The translations under genes were made by a program, and so were the position numbers. 64,000 nucleotides of DNA from Anoplopoma fimbria (taxonomy: Eukaryota > Chordata > Actinopteri > Perciformes > Anoplopomatidae). Shown piece by piece: positions 1-11,502 of this stretch. The notes beneath the pieces are model-generated. The model made no database searches, was not told the origin of the DNA, and saw nothing but the letters and a program-made list of their open reading frames with translations. The DNA is taken from the NCBI RefSeq assembly GCF_027596085.1, contig NC_072465.1, positions 15,490,857-15,554,856 on the forward strand. The letters run 5' to 3'. Each line of letters starts with the position of its first letter. Positions within the stretch are counted from its first letter, which is position 1.

Positions 1-1739
1 GTGTTTATCAAATGCCAGTCAATGTATATTTAATAAAGCAATTATGGAAAAAACTTCATCTGTTTCTCTCTGTTTTTCTGTGTGCATGTTTGAGGAGAAT
101 GAAATGTGGTTTGGGGGTGGGAGGCAATTCTGTGTGTTAATGAGCTGGGAGACTCGAGCTCCTGCTGTTTTGGAATGAGGGCCAGGTTCAGCATCTGCAG
201 CCCTGTTGGAGAGTGGGAGGATGAAAAGTTGAACGATGGAATAAAGAACATAAAGTTGGTGGGTGACTACTGCATAGTGTTGAATGAGACAAAGTTTGCA
301 TACATTATTGTGACAAGAACATTATCAAATAGTTTTCCTTTTTATAGATTTAGATTTCATTCAACACCATAACGTGTAGATAACGCTGATCTCCACTCAT
401 GCTGGATCAGGAATCTGCTCAGTATGCCATGGTGTGCAGTCCTGCTTTAAGCTGTGGGAGTTGGAGAAGCGTGTTTGCTGTGACCGTGAGTTTTGTTCAC
501 AGAGAGTTGGAAAAAAACGTGTCTTCATATCAGGAAGAATCTCTCACGTCTTGTGTATTCGTTGGCCGTGAGTCTGTTTGGCGTGAATGTTTTGAGTGTG
601 ATTGATCACTTGTGTGTGGTTGCATGGGCCTGCTAGAGAAGAAGGATTGTTTGAATGAGCGTGTGCAGGCGCACACGTTTATCCAGACCCCTGGTGAAGC
701 AGAATCTGTGGAATGCAGAGGAATGCCAATTCTGGACTGGAGTTTGCTCTTATTACTAACAGGTGAGTTCTGCACTTTGCACTGTGAACATAACACATGG
801 TTTACACTTTCACATCAAAGAAAACACTGACGCATGCATGTTTTCTTTTATACACACACTCACATTTTCCCTCTCCATCACACTAACAGTTTTCTCAGCA
901 ATGTAAGCTCATAATGGGCAATGTCAGAAATTAAGCCATGTCACTCATCCCCTGTCCATTTAAATATTTGTTTGCAAGTGAAGCGTGAGACAGATAGGGG
1001 TGCTTATGGACACAAGCCAGGCTGAACACCTGTAAGCAGGTATGATGAAGTGCAGGAATGGGGTGTGTGTGTGGGGGGGTTTTACACCACATCGAAGGTG
1101 TAACAAGGCAGGCATAACCCTTGGGCCATACCTGTCTGTGCCTGTCTAAAAATTCTCCATAATGAATCATAATTACCATTCTAATAAGGTAAAAATGATC
1201 CATGATTAATCATAATTACCATTCTAATAAGGTAAAAATGATCCATGATTAATCATAATTACCAGTCTAATAATGCTACCTTTCCAATGTGTTCATCTAA
1301 TGGCTCAACACTGTTCAGTCAGTGTTGGTGAATGTCTAGAATGACATATAAGAGCAGACGTGTGCTGCTGCATGACTGCAGCTTGGAGCTGCTGGAGCTG
1401 ATACGGCTGTACACAGATATTTTCCTGAAGTAAAAGCTGCAATAAAACTCTCTAAAACTACTCAGTTACAAGTAAAGGTCAGGCAAAGCATTTGCTTTGA
1501 GTCAGTTAGTGGTTTCACTCCAAACTTATTGAGGCCTTAATTAGATCAAGTTGTCATGAGCATGTGATGTACACATCATTTCAACATCCAATGTAAAAGA
1601 AAATGGATCAAAGCATCTGGCCTGTTGGGAGTGGATCTGTTTTCCAGTACGATCAGAGTTATGAGTGTTTTAATTTTAAAATAAAATAAAAAAAAACGTG
1701 TACGTAAGTCAATGCCAGATTGCAAAGATAACGCATGAC
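1..1739. other. Intergenic DNA left of nbl1
   Basis: I see no convincing gene here. Short open frames have no recognisable domain. An AATAAA at 32-37 on the + strand could be the poly(A) signal of a gene ending just left of the window; in mammals MICOS10 lies directly upstream of NBL1 in the same orientation, so that is a candidate, but nothing in the window proves it. A short tandem repeat lies at 1165-1275. Confidence 0.5.
1165..1275. repeat. 43-bp tandem repeat, about 2.6 copies
   Basis: The unit beginning AATCATAATTACCATTCT recurs with a period of 43 bases at 1165, 1208 and 1251. The first two copies are essentially identical. The third is truncated near 1275 and carries substitutions. 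It is AT-rich with no coding meaning. Confidence 0.85.
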
Positions 1740-1847
1740 ACCATTTGTGTTCCCATCTGCATTTTTGTCCTGTAAATCTGATCTGCAGTCTGGCCTCGCT
1801 CCTACTTTGGGAAACATTTGAAACCTTCCCAACAGTCCCCCCCCTTG

Positions 1848-1893
1848 CCCTCCTCCTCCTCCCTCCTCCTCCTCCTCCTCCTCCTCCTCCTCC
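1848..1893. repeat. (CTC)n polypyrimidine microsatellite near the nbl1 promoter
   Basis: An uninterrupted 46-base run of C and T on the + strand, mostly CTC triplets, lies about 430 bases before the presumed first-exon donor of nbl1. A 20-base A run follows at about 1970-1989. Reading frames through it give only polyleucine, polyproline or polyglutamate and are not genes. Confidence 0.9.
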
Positions 1894-1894
1894 G

Positions 1895-2336
1895 TTTTCT
1901 TCCAGAAACGGCACAGCAGGATCCCTGTCTGGGGGCTCAACCGCGCCTAACCCCTGCTACAGAGTTTTACAAAAAAAAAAAAAAAAAAACCAACAACTTG
2001 GAAAGTGTTTTTCAGCGGAGTGGCCAGGGAAAGTTAACATTGGACGTTGTAGGGAACAAAGGGGAGGGTCGGTCTGAGCTGATGGACTCGGTGATGAGAT
2101 AGCGCACATAACTAATCCCATCTCCCCATCCTTCCCCACTGGACGGACGGTTCTTTTTTTACTTTCCGGATGATGTAACTGTTTTTATGACGGACTGTGT
2201 TTCGGATTTATCCCGACGACCTCCTCACATTTTCCTTACACCAGACACCGAGCAGCAAACCGCATCCTCTGGTTGGATCAGACGGCGTCCAGGTTTCTGT
2301 GAGCGGGGCAGCTCTCCTCGGGGAAGGTGAGCGGCG
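1895..2336 (+). promoter_or_regulatory. nbl1: Probable nbl1 promoter and noncoding first exon
   Basis: This stretch is richer in GC and CpG than its surroundings and ends in two good splice donors ten bases apart, AAG|GTGAGC (exon end 2326) and GCG|GTAAGT (exon end 2336). The first coding exon of nbl1 carries its own splice acceptor eight bases before the ATG, so at least one upstream noncoding exon is required, and this is the best candidate. The transcription start cannot be placed from sequence alone. Confidence 0.5.
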
Positions 2337-2805
2337 GTAAGTCTCCAGACGACGACCACTGTCGGCCTACTTTTCTACCAGCGAGGGTAACGGTACTTTT
2401 CATCCGACCCTCGTTAAAAAATGACGGTTACAACTTCTCCTATCTTGATAAAAAAAAAAAACACAAAAAACTTAACATCAGGGTAATCACGTTGCTTTAA
2501 CGAGTCACATGGATAGACCGAGGGTGATAATTAAAAAAGAAAGTCAGAGGGGACGGTTTCTGCGTTAAACTTTATTCAAATTCAGATTTTAGCAAGTTAA
2601 ACTATGTAAAATGTCAGGAAAAAAATAAACTTATCACCACTGTATCTGAGACGGTAACCCAACCATACTGACTCAATCGTTACTGTAACGCGTAATAGTC
2701 AGCGATGCGTGTTTGTGTTAACTTTTGTTCAGCTGTCCTTGTTTTTCCACTGCATTTGTATTTTCTTTGACAATGTACTATGAGAGCAACAACAAACCGG
2801 TGTGG

Positions 2806-2866
2806 TGTTAAATTCCTGGTATGTGTAACCTTCACATACCTGGCCAATAAAGCTGATTCTAATTAC
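2806..2866 (+). mobile_element. 3' tail of a 5'-truncated LINE-like retrotransposon
   Basis: The sequence TGGCCAATAAAGCTGATTCT at 2841-2860, preceded by an AAATTCCTGGTATGTGT stretch, matches the 3' end common to many teleost L2-like LINEs, whose tails end in repeats of GATTCT. Only the tail is present, as expected after 5' truncation. It lies in the first intron of nbl1. The family assignment is from memory. Confidence 0.6.
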
Positions 2867-3650
2867 CTCGTTTACACTAATGCAGTCTACAGCAGGGAGT
2901 TCAGTCTGTAAATATGCTGTGTTTAAAGAAAGTAGCCTGAAGTCAGGAAAATAAATTAAAAATAGATTTGTACATTTTAAAGAAAATCCTCCCCTGTCAG
3001 AACAACACACCCCAGGTGTCCCTTTATCTTTTATATCTGTACACAATAGATAAGGAGAGCTCTATTGCTTCTTGTAGACAAGGTGTCTTGTGTCAGAGAC
3101 ATATGGAAGTGCTGAAAGGTGTGTCTATGTGGGTGACCTCAAAACTCTTTTTTTTAATAAGCAGCAGGAGAAAACGATTTTGTAGGCTGTAAATGACGTG
3201 ACTGGTTGAGGCATTTTTAAAGAAGAGAGTGAAGCGGAGCAGAGGACAGACTTTTAGAGTCAGGTGGTAGGAGCAGACATTTGCCTCCCTCCCCCATTGT
3301 ATTGTCTCTTTTTTGGACACCATGAACTCAGTGTAGTTTTGTTCTCACTGCAGCTGGTGATTCGGATAATTAAGAGGTTGTCTCTTTTAATCATTCAAAT
3401 TAGTCAAACACGTGACTGCAGAAAATAGGAAATAAAGAGACCCCTGGGTTTCATGCTGCTTATCAAATTGTCAATTCACATCTGGAGGGATATGCAAAGT
3501 CCAAATTTCACATTAACTGTAAGGCAACATCCGGCCAGTGGCCAAACATCAAGAGATTTTGTGACTACTCTTTTGAATGTGTGTTTGTGTGTGGAACAAG
3601 ATCAACAGAGTGGTGAAATAATGTGTTTTTCTTCCCCTTTAGGTGCAGTC

Positions 3651-6639
3651 ATGTGGCAGAGGATTCAGATTTGTTGGGCACTGTTTGCACTGTATTCAGC
3701 GGCACCGCCTGCACACATCAACCGCCTGGCGCTGTTCCCTGACAAGAGCGCCTGGTGCGAAGCCAAGACCATCACACAGATAGTCGGGCACACGGGATGT
3801 CAGCCTCGCTCTATTCAAAACAGGTCAGGATGAAGGCCCTCTCTGTCTCTGTCTGACAACTCCTCTTCAGCTGAAACAAGTGAACAGGGCTTATGTAGAA
3901 ATGTACTTTAGATTTTTGTGTTTTTCTGCCTTACAAGGTAGTAGTTATTTAATCCAATTTAATTCAGTTAAAATCAAAGACTCAACATTTGTGTGAGATA
4001 GTTAATCCATCCATTCAACCGGAAGTATCAAGAAATAGCTAATTACTTTCACTACACTGTATGGGGCAAGTTACAACTTTGCACGTTGATTTCTGTACAT
4101 ACTTGAAATAAATATAAATCAGTTGAAAACTGCAGGCATTGATATTAAATGCAAACGCTGGTGATAATTATATGTTTCTTATTGTCAACAAATCTGAATG
4201 AAAAAGAAAGAAACTGACAAAGCCCATTGGTTCCCATTGAGAACATAAATCTGGAAGAAACAGGTCATGAATGTGTACTTGCATGTTAAAGAAAGGCTAA
4301 ATAAAAATAAAAAACTTAAACAGCTGGGAAGCTGTACCTTTTAGCAACAATACTCAGACAGGAGTAAGTAGTGCATGTATTTGGGGACTATTTTCAGCCA
4401 ATGATTTGTTGCTCTGATGAGTATATACAGCAGCAGGCCCATGTTATCCAGTGCAATAATGTGGCCCAGTGATGTATTTATAAGAGTTTTCTGACCCAAA
4501 TGGAGTAATACGCTAAATCACGCTATGGCGACACTGAAAATACTTGATACAAGGATCACTTTGTTGTTTGTTTTGTTCTTTTAATGGTATTTGTTGACAC
4601 AAATAGAATACCACCAGACTTATCCTTTTTTCAGTGTGCTTGATCTGTAGTCAATCGACAAAACATGCAAATGTAACACAGTGACCCTTACAAATATATA
4701 TTCTATTCCCCCTTTAAGTTACTCGTAACAGTTCATTAGTTATTCTAGTAACGATGACTCAGGGAATATTTATGTGTATTCCACCCTTAGCTGCGGTCCC
4801 CACAGTGACGTATACATGTTTTTCACACTACTTTACATGTTTACAAAATGTTATTTGGGAAAGGAAACATTCTCATCTTAACCATTTTCACTTATAAGGA
4901 GAAGTTGCCTGGTGATTCACTTTACATTTATGAATAACAAGTCTCCATTTTGTTTTTTTTGTGTTCGGCCTGAGGCTACCAGACATCCACAGCTCTTGCT
5001 TTCACAGACATGAACGCTCTGGCTGTTCAGTTGAATCATTCAATAACGCTCTCTATCCTCCTCACAGAGCTTGTCTGGGTCAGTGTTTCAGTTACAGCGT
5101 CCCCAACACGTTCCCACAGTCAACCGAGTCCCTGGTGCACTGTGACTCCTGCATGCCGGCCCAGACACAGTGGGAAGTGGTAAGATTTATGGCACATTAG
5201 CTCATAGCGAGCACACACCAACACGGACTTGTCAAGCTCACACAAAAAACCACAGGTTTCCAACATGAAAGAATAACTGTTCACTGGCGCAGAGCAGAAG
5301 AAAAAAGTAAAGAAATGGTGGATTTTAATACATTTGTTTCACAATATCTACAGTTCCCTCTATGGATTACCTACAAACCTTAATCCTGTATCTTATATTC
5401 TTCAAAAGTTCATTGTCCGTGTTAGACAGAATGAATCCAGTCTTTCGACAACAAAGGCTTTGTGGTGAGGTGTATGTAGTTTGGAAAGCTGCCAGGTAGG
5501 CTAGGCGGGGAGGACTTTAGGTGAGGTCGCCTCATGTTTCAGTGGAAAATATTGTATCTCTTGGAGTGCACTGCTGTTACCTGATAGATTAATTAATTTT
5601 CATACTTTCTTTGCTTGAGAAAATCCAAAGAAAATGCGTTTAGAGGCTGAGATAACTTCTAGTTATTTGGAAATATATTTTTTTTTGTCTGGTTTAAACA
5701 AAATTCAGTTTGAAACAAAACAAAGTCGGCTCTCATGAAAGAGGATACTGCTCCGTGCTGGTTTAGGACTTGGTGCTAGGTTTTGATAAAACTGCTGAAT
5801 TATCATTTTCAATGGATAATGGAAATATAGAGAGGAAGTTGCATGACTTGAGAGCTAGAAGAGCTTGTGAAAAATTGAGGTTTACAATATTTGTACACAT
5901 TTTTCCCACCTTAAAGTCAAGGTAGTAACAAAACAAAATACAATTTCTCATTTATTACAAGTAAATAATTATGTATACCAAGTAAGAATGAATAAAATAA
6001 GTAAAAATTCCCCCCCAAAATTCCCTCCACTTAAAAGGTTTACAGTAGTTTGATGTCAGTGTCACTTACTCATTTTATGTTCTTATACCGTACTAGTACA
6101 TTAGAAAAATATATGATAACAACAAAAACAATGTACAATTCAATTTTTTGTTAAGAATATTATTTTATTAAATTTTAAACCGCATAATTTAGTTATCTTG
6201 CCTTTAATGTTCCAAATTAGTTTTATTCATTTTTTTGTAGGGCAGCAAATAAAGTATTGTTAGCTTTGTGAGCACTTACTTCAACTTCAACTTATCCTAA
6301 AGGAAAATCATACCAATCAACACAATGGTGACTATCTATCATTATTGTCTATCTGACTATCTATCTACCCAATGGCATATTACAAATGTATATATAACAA
6401 CTGTTACTATCCAATGTATAAAAAAGTGGAGTATTTAAGACCACTTTGTTATAAAGTGGAGGATTTAAGACCAAGGCCAAATATAAAGTTCAGTTCCTGT
6501 TCAATAGGTTACTAACAGAACATAAGGTTTGACAAACCAGCAGAAATCGTGAAGCCATTGACTTTGTACCTCTAGATATATAAAAAAAAAAACCCAGAAC
6601 ATTCAACTCTCTCTCTCTCTCTATGTTTGTATGTAATTA

Positions 6640-6737
<98 letters not shown>

Positions 6738-7030
6738 CGTGTGAACAGGTGACTCTGGAGTGCCCGGGCAATGAGGAGTCTCCTCGTGTGGATAAGCTGG
6801 TAGAGAGAATCTTCCACTGTAGCTGCCAGTCCTGCAGTAAAGAAGGTGGCCAGGAGGGGGCGGTGATGCAGCTGTATTCAGCAGACAACGTCCCGGACGC
6901 TCCGTCTTTATCTGACACCCTCAGCAGTGCTCAGTCTCACCCTCTGCCACCTTCAGACGCACTCTCTAACAAGCATGCTCACCCACACAAAGACCATCAC
7001 ACACTGCCACACACATCAGATGGAGGATAG
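3651..7030 (+). CDS. nbl1: Neuroblastoma suppressor of tumorigenicity 1 (DAN-family secreted BMP antagonist)
   Basis: Three coding exons: 3651-3823, 5068-5179 and 6749-7030 (TAG), joining in frame to 188 residues. The start follows an acceptor (TTTAG|GTGCAGTC) by eight bases. Residues 1-20 look like a signal peptide. A DAN/CTCK cystine knot follows, with cysteines at 36, 50, 60, 64, 83, 86, 100, 119, 121 and 124. Segments such as [34 protein letters not shown] and PRVDKLVE are near identical to vertebrate NBL1. The C-terminal tail (about 125-188) is low-complexity, rich in Ser, Pro and His, as in the family. NBL1 is known to be secreted, form dimers, and bind BMP2/4/7 and some GDFs, blocking receptor access. 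The length is close to the human protein. The exon 2 donor is GTG|GTAAG. The exon 3 acceptor is odd: it lies directly behind a roughly 100-base TG/CG tract. The product is very certain and the exon ends are well supported by phase. Confidence 0.96.
6607..6743 (+). repeat. (CT)n then (TG)n(CG)n tract abutting the nbl1 exon 3 acceptor
   Basis: A short (CT)8 run at 6607-6622 is followed, after an AT-rich spacer, by about 44 TG repeats (6642-6729), (CG)4, and GTGTG, ending five bases before the acceptor AACAG|GTGACT. The usual polypyrimidine tract is therefore displaced by more than 100 bases. Confidence 0.95.
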
Positions 7031-7170
7031 GTACCATGTTTTTTTGTCACTTTGCTCATCTTTCACGACCTCTCTCCTCTCCTCCACCCTGCATCCTTTG
7101 TACCAATCTGTAGTATTGTAAAGGCACTTTGAAAATATGGCTTCAGTTCAGTCAAAAAGTTAATCTAAAG

Positions 7171-7171
<1 letters not shown>

Positions 7172-7252
<81 letters not shown>
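7172..7252. repeat. (CA)n microsatellite
   Basis: About 40 uninterrupted CA dinucleotides lie 140 bases after the nbl1 stop codon, probably in the 3' UTR. The histidine/threonine open frame across it is an artefact. Confidence 0.95.
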
Positions 7253-7255
<3 letters not shown>

Positions 7256-8925
7256 CACAAAGTCATGCTTTCAAATTACACTCTATTGTATATAAACACA
7301 CCAGCCTATGCATTTTTGTTTTTTTCTGACTAAACATGCATATGTGTGAATCCAGACATGACATGTCTGTTAATCATCTGTAGTCTCTTTACTTTTATCC
7401 GCTATAATGCAATAAATTCTATTGTTGTGATAACTGCCCTTTTGTCTTTTGTTTTATTCATAGTGCCAATTAATGTTCTCCTTTTCCGTCACCGTGAGCA
7501 TCACAAGAGATGGAGTTGGAGAAAGTGTTTTTGTGTTGAACCAAAGAAACACCCACAGCTTCCTCTCACTGTCTCTAAAACTGAAATGGTTTTCTTGTGG
7601 CTGCTGTGTAAAACTGGGCCACGGCACATTGTGATGTTTTCTTTGATCAACAAAACCACAGTCGTGGACAAACATTTAATAGATGCTGGTTCCGCTTACT
7701 GGAGCACAGAAGAGGTGCATGATGGGAAGAGACCCTGCGGTTCCCTGCTTCATTGGCCTGAATATGATCTCACTGTGCCAGACAGTTTAATGAGATGCCG
7801 TGATGGAAAAGCCACAGAGAAAGTTGTACACATACTTTCACTTGTTTATCCATGTTTTTCATGATTTGTCGACTTTAAGAATAATGCAGAATTGAAATGA
7901 TGGCATTTATTCAAGTCTTTCTTAAAGCAATGCTCCCATGCCCATAAAGGAGGTTTTTATTTATTCTTAGCGTGTCTGCAAAGTAAAAGATGAGAGGGAA
8001 AACCCACAGTCCTCATGCTGTGCAAAAATGCCTTTAAAAGTCCGGCTGAAGCTTATATCAGGTTACATTCTTTGTATTTCAACAGACAGCGTTTACTTTC
8101 CAAGCTGCTGTAGAGAGATAGAAACACAAAGAGGAAATTTCTTACCTAGAAGAACTATGAAGATATCCACGTGATGAAACTCAAACCGTAGATTTTGTCC
8201 CCTCTGTCCAACATTGTGGTCATGTTTCTAAGGGACCTATTTACAGTCAGTATGGAGAGAAACAGAAACTAATAACCCTGTCAATGTTCATATGGGCATT
8301 TGAAAAAATGTGAATCTATCATTTGAAGTACGTTAATTCAGAATGTAGAAAGGACCCTACAGAGACCCAGTTCTCTTAATTGAGGTTCAAGTTGGAATAA
8401 TAATAGGCTTTGAGTTGAATATGGATTGAATGTGGCTTATGAATAATATATGAAAATAAGTTTTTTTTTTTCTTTTTTAAGCTTTTTGCTATAAAGTTAA
8501 CATAACAATTTTTTTTCTAGAAAGATGTATGCAATTTAATACAAACTTTAAGAAAATAGAGACAGTCCAACTTTCAACTACACTTTCAATTTTTGCATTT
8601 CATTTAAAATGAATTAATGATCACTAATGATAATAGAGAGTCATTTTATCAGTGAACAGCAGGTCAGCTGAACATGCAAAAACATGGATATTTGTCTACA
8701 GACAAACAAACAATTCAACATAGTTTCTAATTATACGTTTTAAAGGAGCAGTTTCTTCCAAGGAAATCCATTTTTTTCTGTATAAATTCAGACTTGTAGT
8801 ATTGCAATCTAGACTTTAATAGTGTACGTATTGTGGAATGCTGACCTAATGCCACCTATTTCAGTAATAAGAAATCATTAATTACATGAACAATACAGTA
8901 ATAACATTAATCATATTATTACCAC

Positions 8926-9074
<149 letters not shown>

Positions 9075-10384
9075 ATATCTCCTTTTAAAGGGGTTCATAG
9101 TGATTGAAGATAAATTACCATGGCAACCTGCAGAATGCTGTTAAGTAAATGGATGGTTTTTGACCTCATGGGTAGCAGAGAGCGACAGAATCACACAAAG
9201 CTAGAAGGCCCTAAGAGGAACGAATAGAGGATGTTCAGTTCATGGTCGGCTGGGTTAAGTATAAATTTGAGTCCAGTCAATGAAGAAAGGCTGGAGGACA
9301 TTACAGGAGGAATATTGTTTGAAGTGGCTGCCAAATGATTGAATAAATCTGTGCTATGTTTAGTTTGAAAAGTTCACAGAGAGTCCAGCAGATGTCAGCA
9401 GATGTTACAGGTTATATTTACTGTAAGCCTCTTAACTTACTTTTCCAGCTCCTTAGAGCCAGACACCAAACACACTGAGACACAACATCTAACCCATAGA
9501 CTCTCTGCAGCTTCTTTCCTCTCCTTCATCAATCATCCCCTCATCTCTATCTCTACTTCCCCCAGACAGTATCTTCTCTCCCATTTCTCGTCAGCTCTGT
9601 CCCGTATCATCTCGTCTTTTCTCCCTTGTTCCATGTAATTAAATTTGAACAGCGAAAGGTTGACTGTCTGTCTGTGCTGCAAAACAAATCGATCACTTCT
9701 TATCTCCCGGCCACACAGCTGATGCACTGAAGATTGACAAAGAGCAAACTGCAGAGGGAGAAACTCAGAGGGACATTTCTGAACAAATCTCAGCCTATTG
9801 TGATATATGAACCTGTTTATCAAGCTTTGATTTACTTTTATTCCCTCTTAAAACATTGACTTGTTCTCTCTCCCTTGAAGCTTATCATCTTTCACCTGGC
9901 ACAAACTACTCCTCCTTTCTTTCCTTATACTACATGTTTTCTGATATTTTTCTCCACATCATTTTTTATCTGTGTGTCACTTTTTACTGTATGTGTGACC
10001 TTTATGGTTTTAAGTGTACCCTGATGTCATTTTCCTGAGATGTTATCTGATTATCTGACTAAACTCCAATACACTGACTTGATCGGACCGATAACAAGAA
10101 AGAACAGATCCAGGCTACGAGCAGCTGTCTTAATAATTCAGTATGGACATTTTTAATTATTGTTTAAACAGACAAACACAACATACTACCAACAATGGCT
10201 CCATAGAATTGGCTTATTGTTAAAGAGTAACTTAATAAGATGCTTAACTGTGATCTCATGATGTACTGACCGCAACCCGGAGTACACTTTTACATCACTG
10301 TAGCTATAAGTGAGAGGTTAGACCACTGGGGGTAAACAAAAACAAGATGTTCAAAATCACAAAAAAATTGCAAATTCAAATTGT

Positions 10385-10544
10385 TGTGAGGCCGCGTGAG
10401 CGCGCACTGACTGATAGTGCGCGCGGCCCGGAGTCGCTCGCTCCCCACAGACGCGCATTGGCTCCTCGAACAGCTTCACATCAGCAGCGCAGGGTTCAAC
10501 TCACAGGCGCTTCCCTCCGCTGCTGTTTAAAAAAACAACTATAT

Positions 10545-10576
<32 letters not shown>

Positions 10577-10655
10577 TTCTTTTATTTGGGGTCGAATCAG
10601 AAGAAGAACTCAAACACAAACAAACCGGAGGGATTAACGGGAGCTGTACTTGGAG
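10385..10655 (+). promoter_or_regulatory. tmem88b: CpG-rich promoter and probable noncoding first exon of tmem88b
   Basis: An abrupt CpG-rich patch (about 10390-10520) stands out from AT-rich flanks and carries an inverted CCAAT box (ATTGG near 10457-10461). It ends beyond an AT microsatellite (about 10546-10575) in a good donor TGGAG|GTAGGC, giving an exon end at 10655. The tmem88b coding exon has its own acceptor one base before the ATG, so an upstream noncoding exon is needed. A 9-bp GC-only-core inverted repeat lies at 10400-10424. The exact start site is unknown. Confidence 0.5.
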
Positions 10656-11502
10656 GTAGGCAACAATATTCTGTGCTGTTTATTATAGGATACATGTGGC
10701 TCTATTAATGCTTGTGATATCAGCGTTTAAACAGTTTACGGACCAAACAAGCAGAGTAACTAAGTCTAAACTAAAAATGAAACAGAAACTATAGCTACAA
10801 TAATGTATCCATCAAAGTAAAGGACCATCTCAAGCAGCATGACTGATGATGTGTTGAAGCTGAGCAGAACATATGTCCCGTCCGGTGTGATGCTCCTGGT
10901 TTGTGTCTGCAGCTCAGCAGCAGGTCCTTCAGGGTTAACCTATAAATCTCCGGGCTGCATCAGCTTGAAATGCATTGTATTGGCAAAGTGACAAAGCCCT
11001 GATCGATGAGATTGACCGGAGGAGCGATGGGAAGGCATAGGACAAAAGTGTGTGAGTGTATGTGTGTGTCTTTAGATTTACATATTCTAATGAGTTATTG
11101 GCTGCCTGTATTGAAAAAGAAGAGGACGGATAGGGGACAGGCCTAAATCTGTTTTTAAATATAGCATGTATGTAAAAATGAGATTAGATAAGATTAAATA
11201 ATTAACATGTTTTTGTGTGTGATCATCATGTATGAAGTGACAAGAGATGGACTAAGTTCTCATGCAAATATGTTAAAAAACTATATTTTCCGTGTATTTA
11301 ACACATATTTTCATAATAAACACAATTCAAATTAGTACAATGATAAAAAGATCTCTTTAACATTCATTAAATTCAAACAATAATAAGTCAAGGGATGTAT
11401 CAGTAACTGCCTGTAACCACCCTGCAGTCTGAATCAGAACAATTCACCCTCATCCTGCTTTAAACAGAGTCCACTCTCTCTTTGTCTGTCTCTGCTCTCA
11501 GG

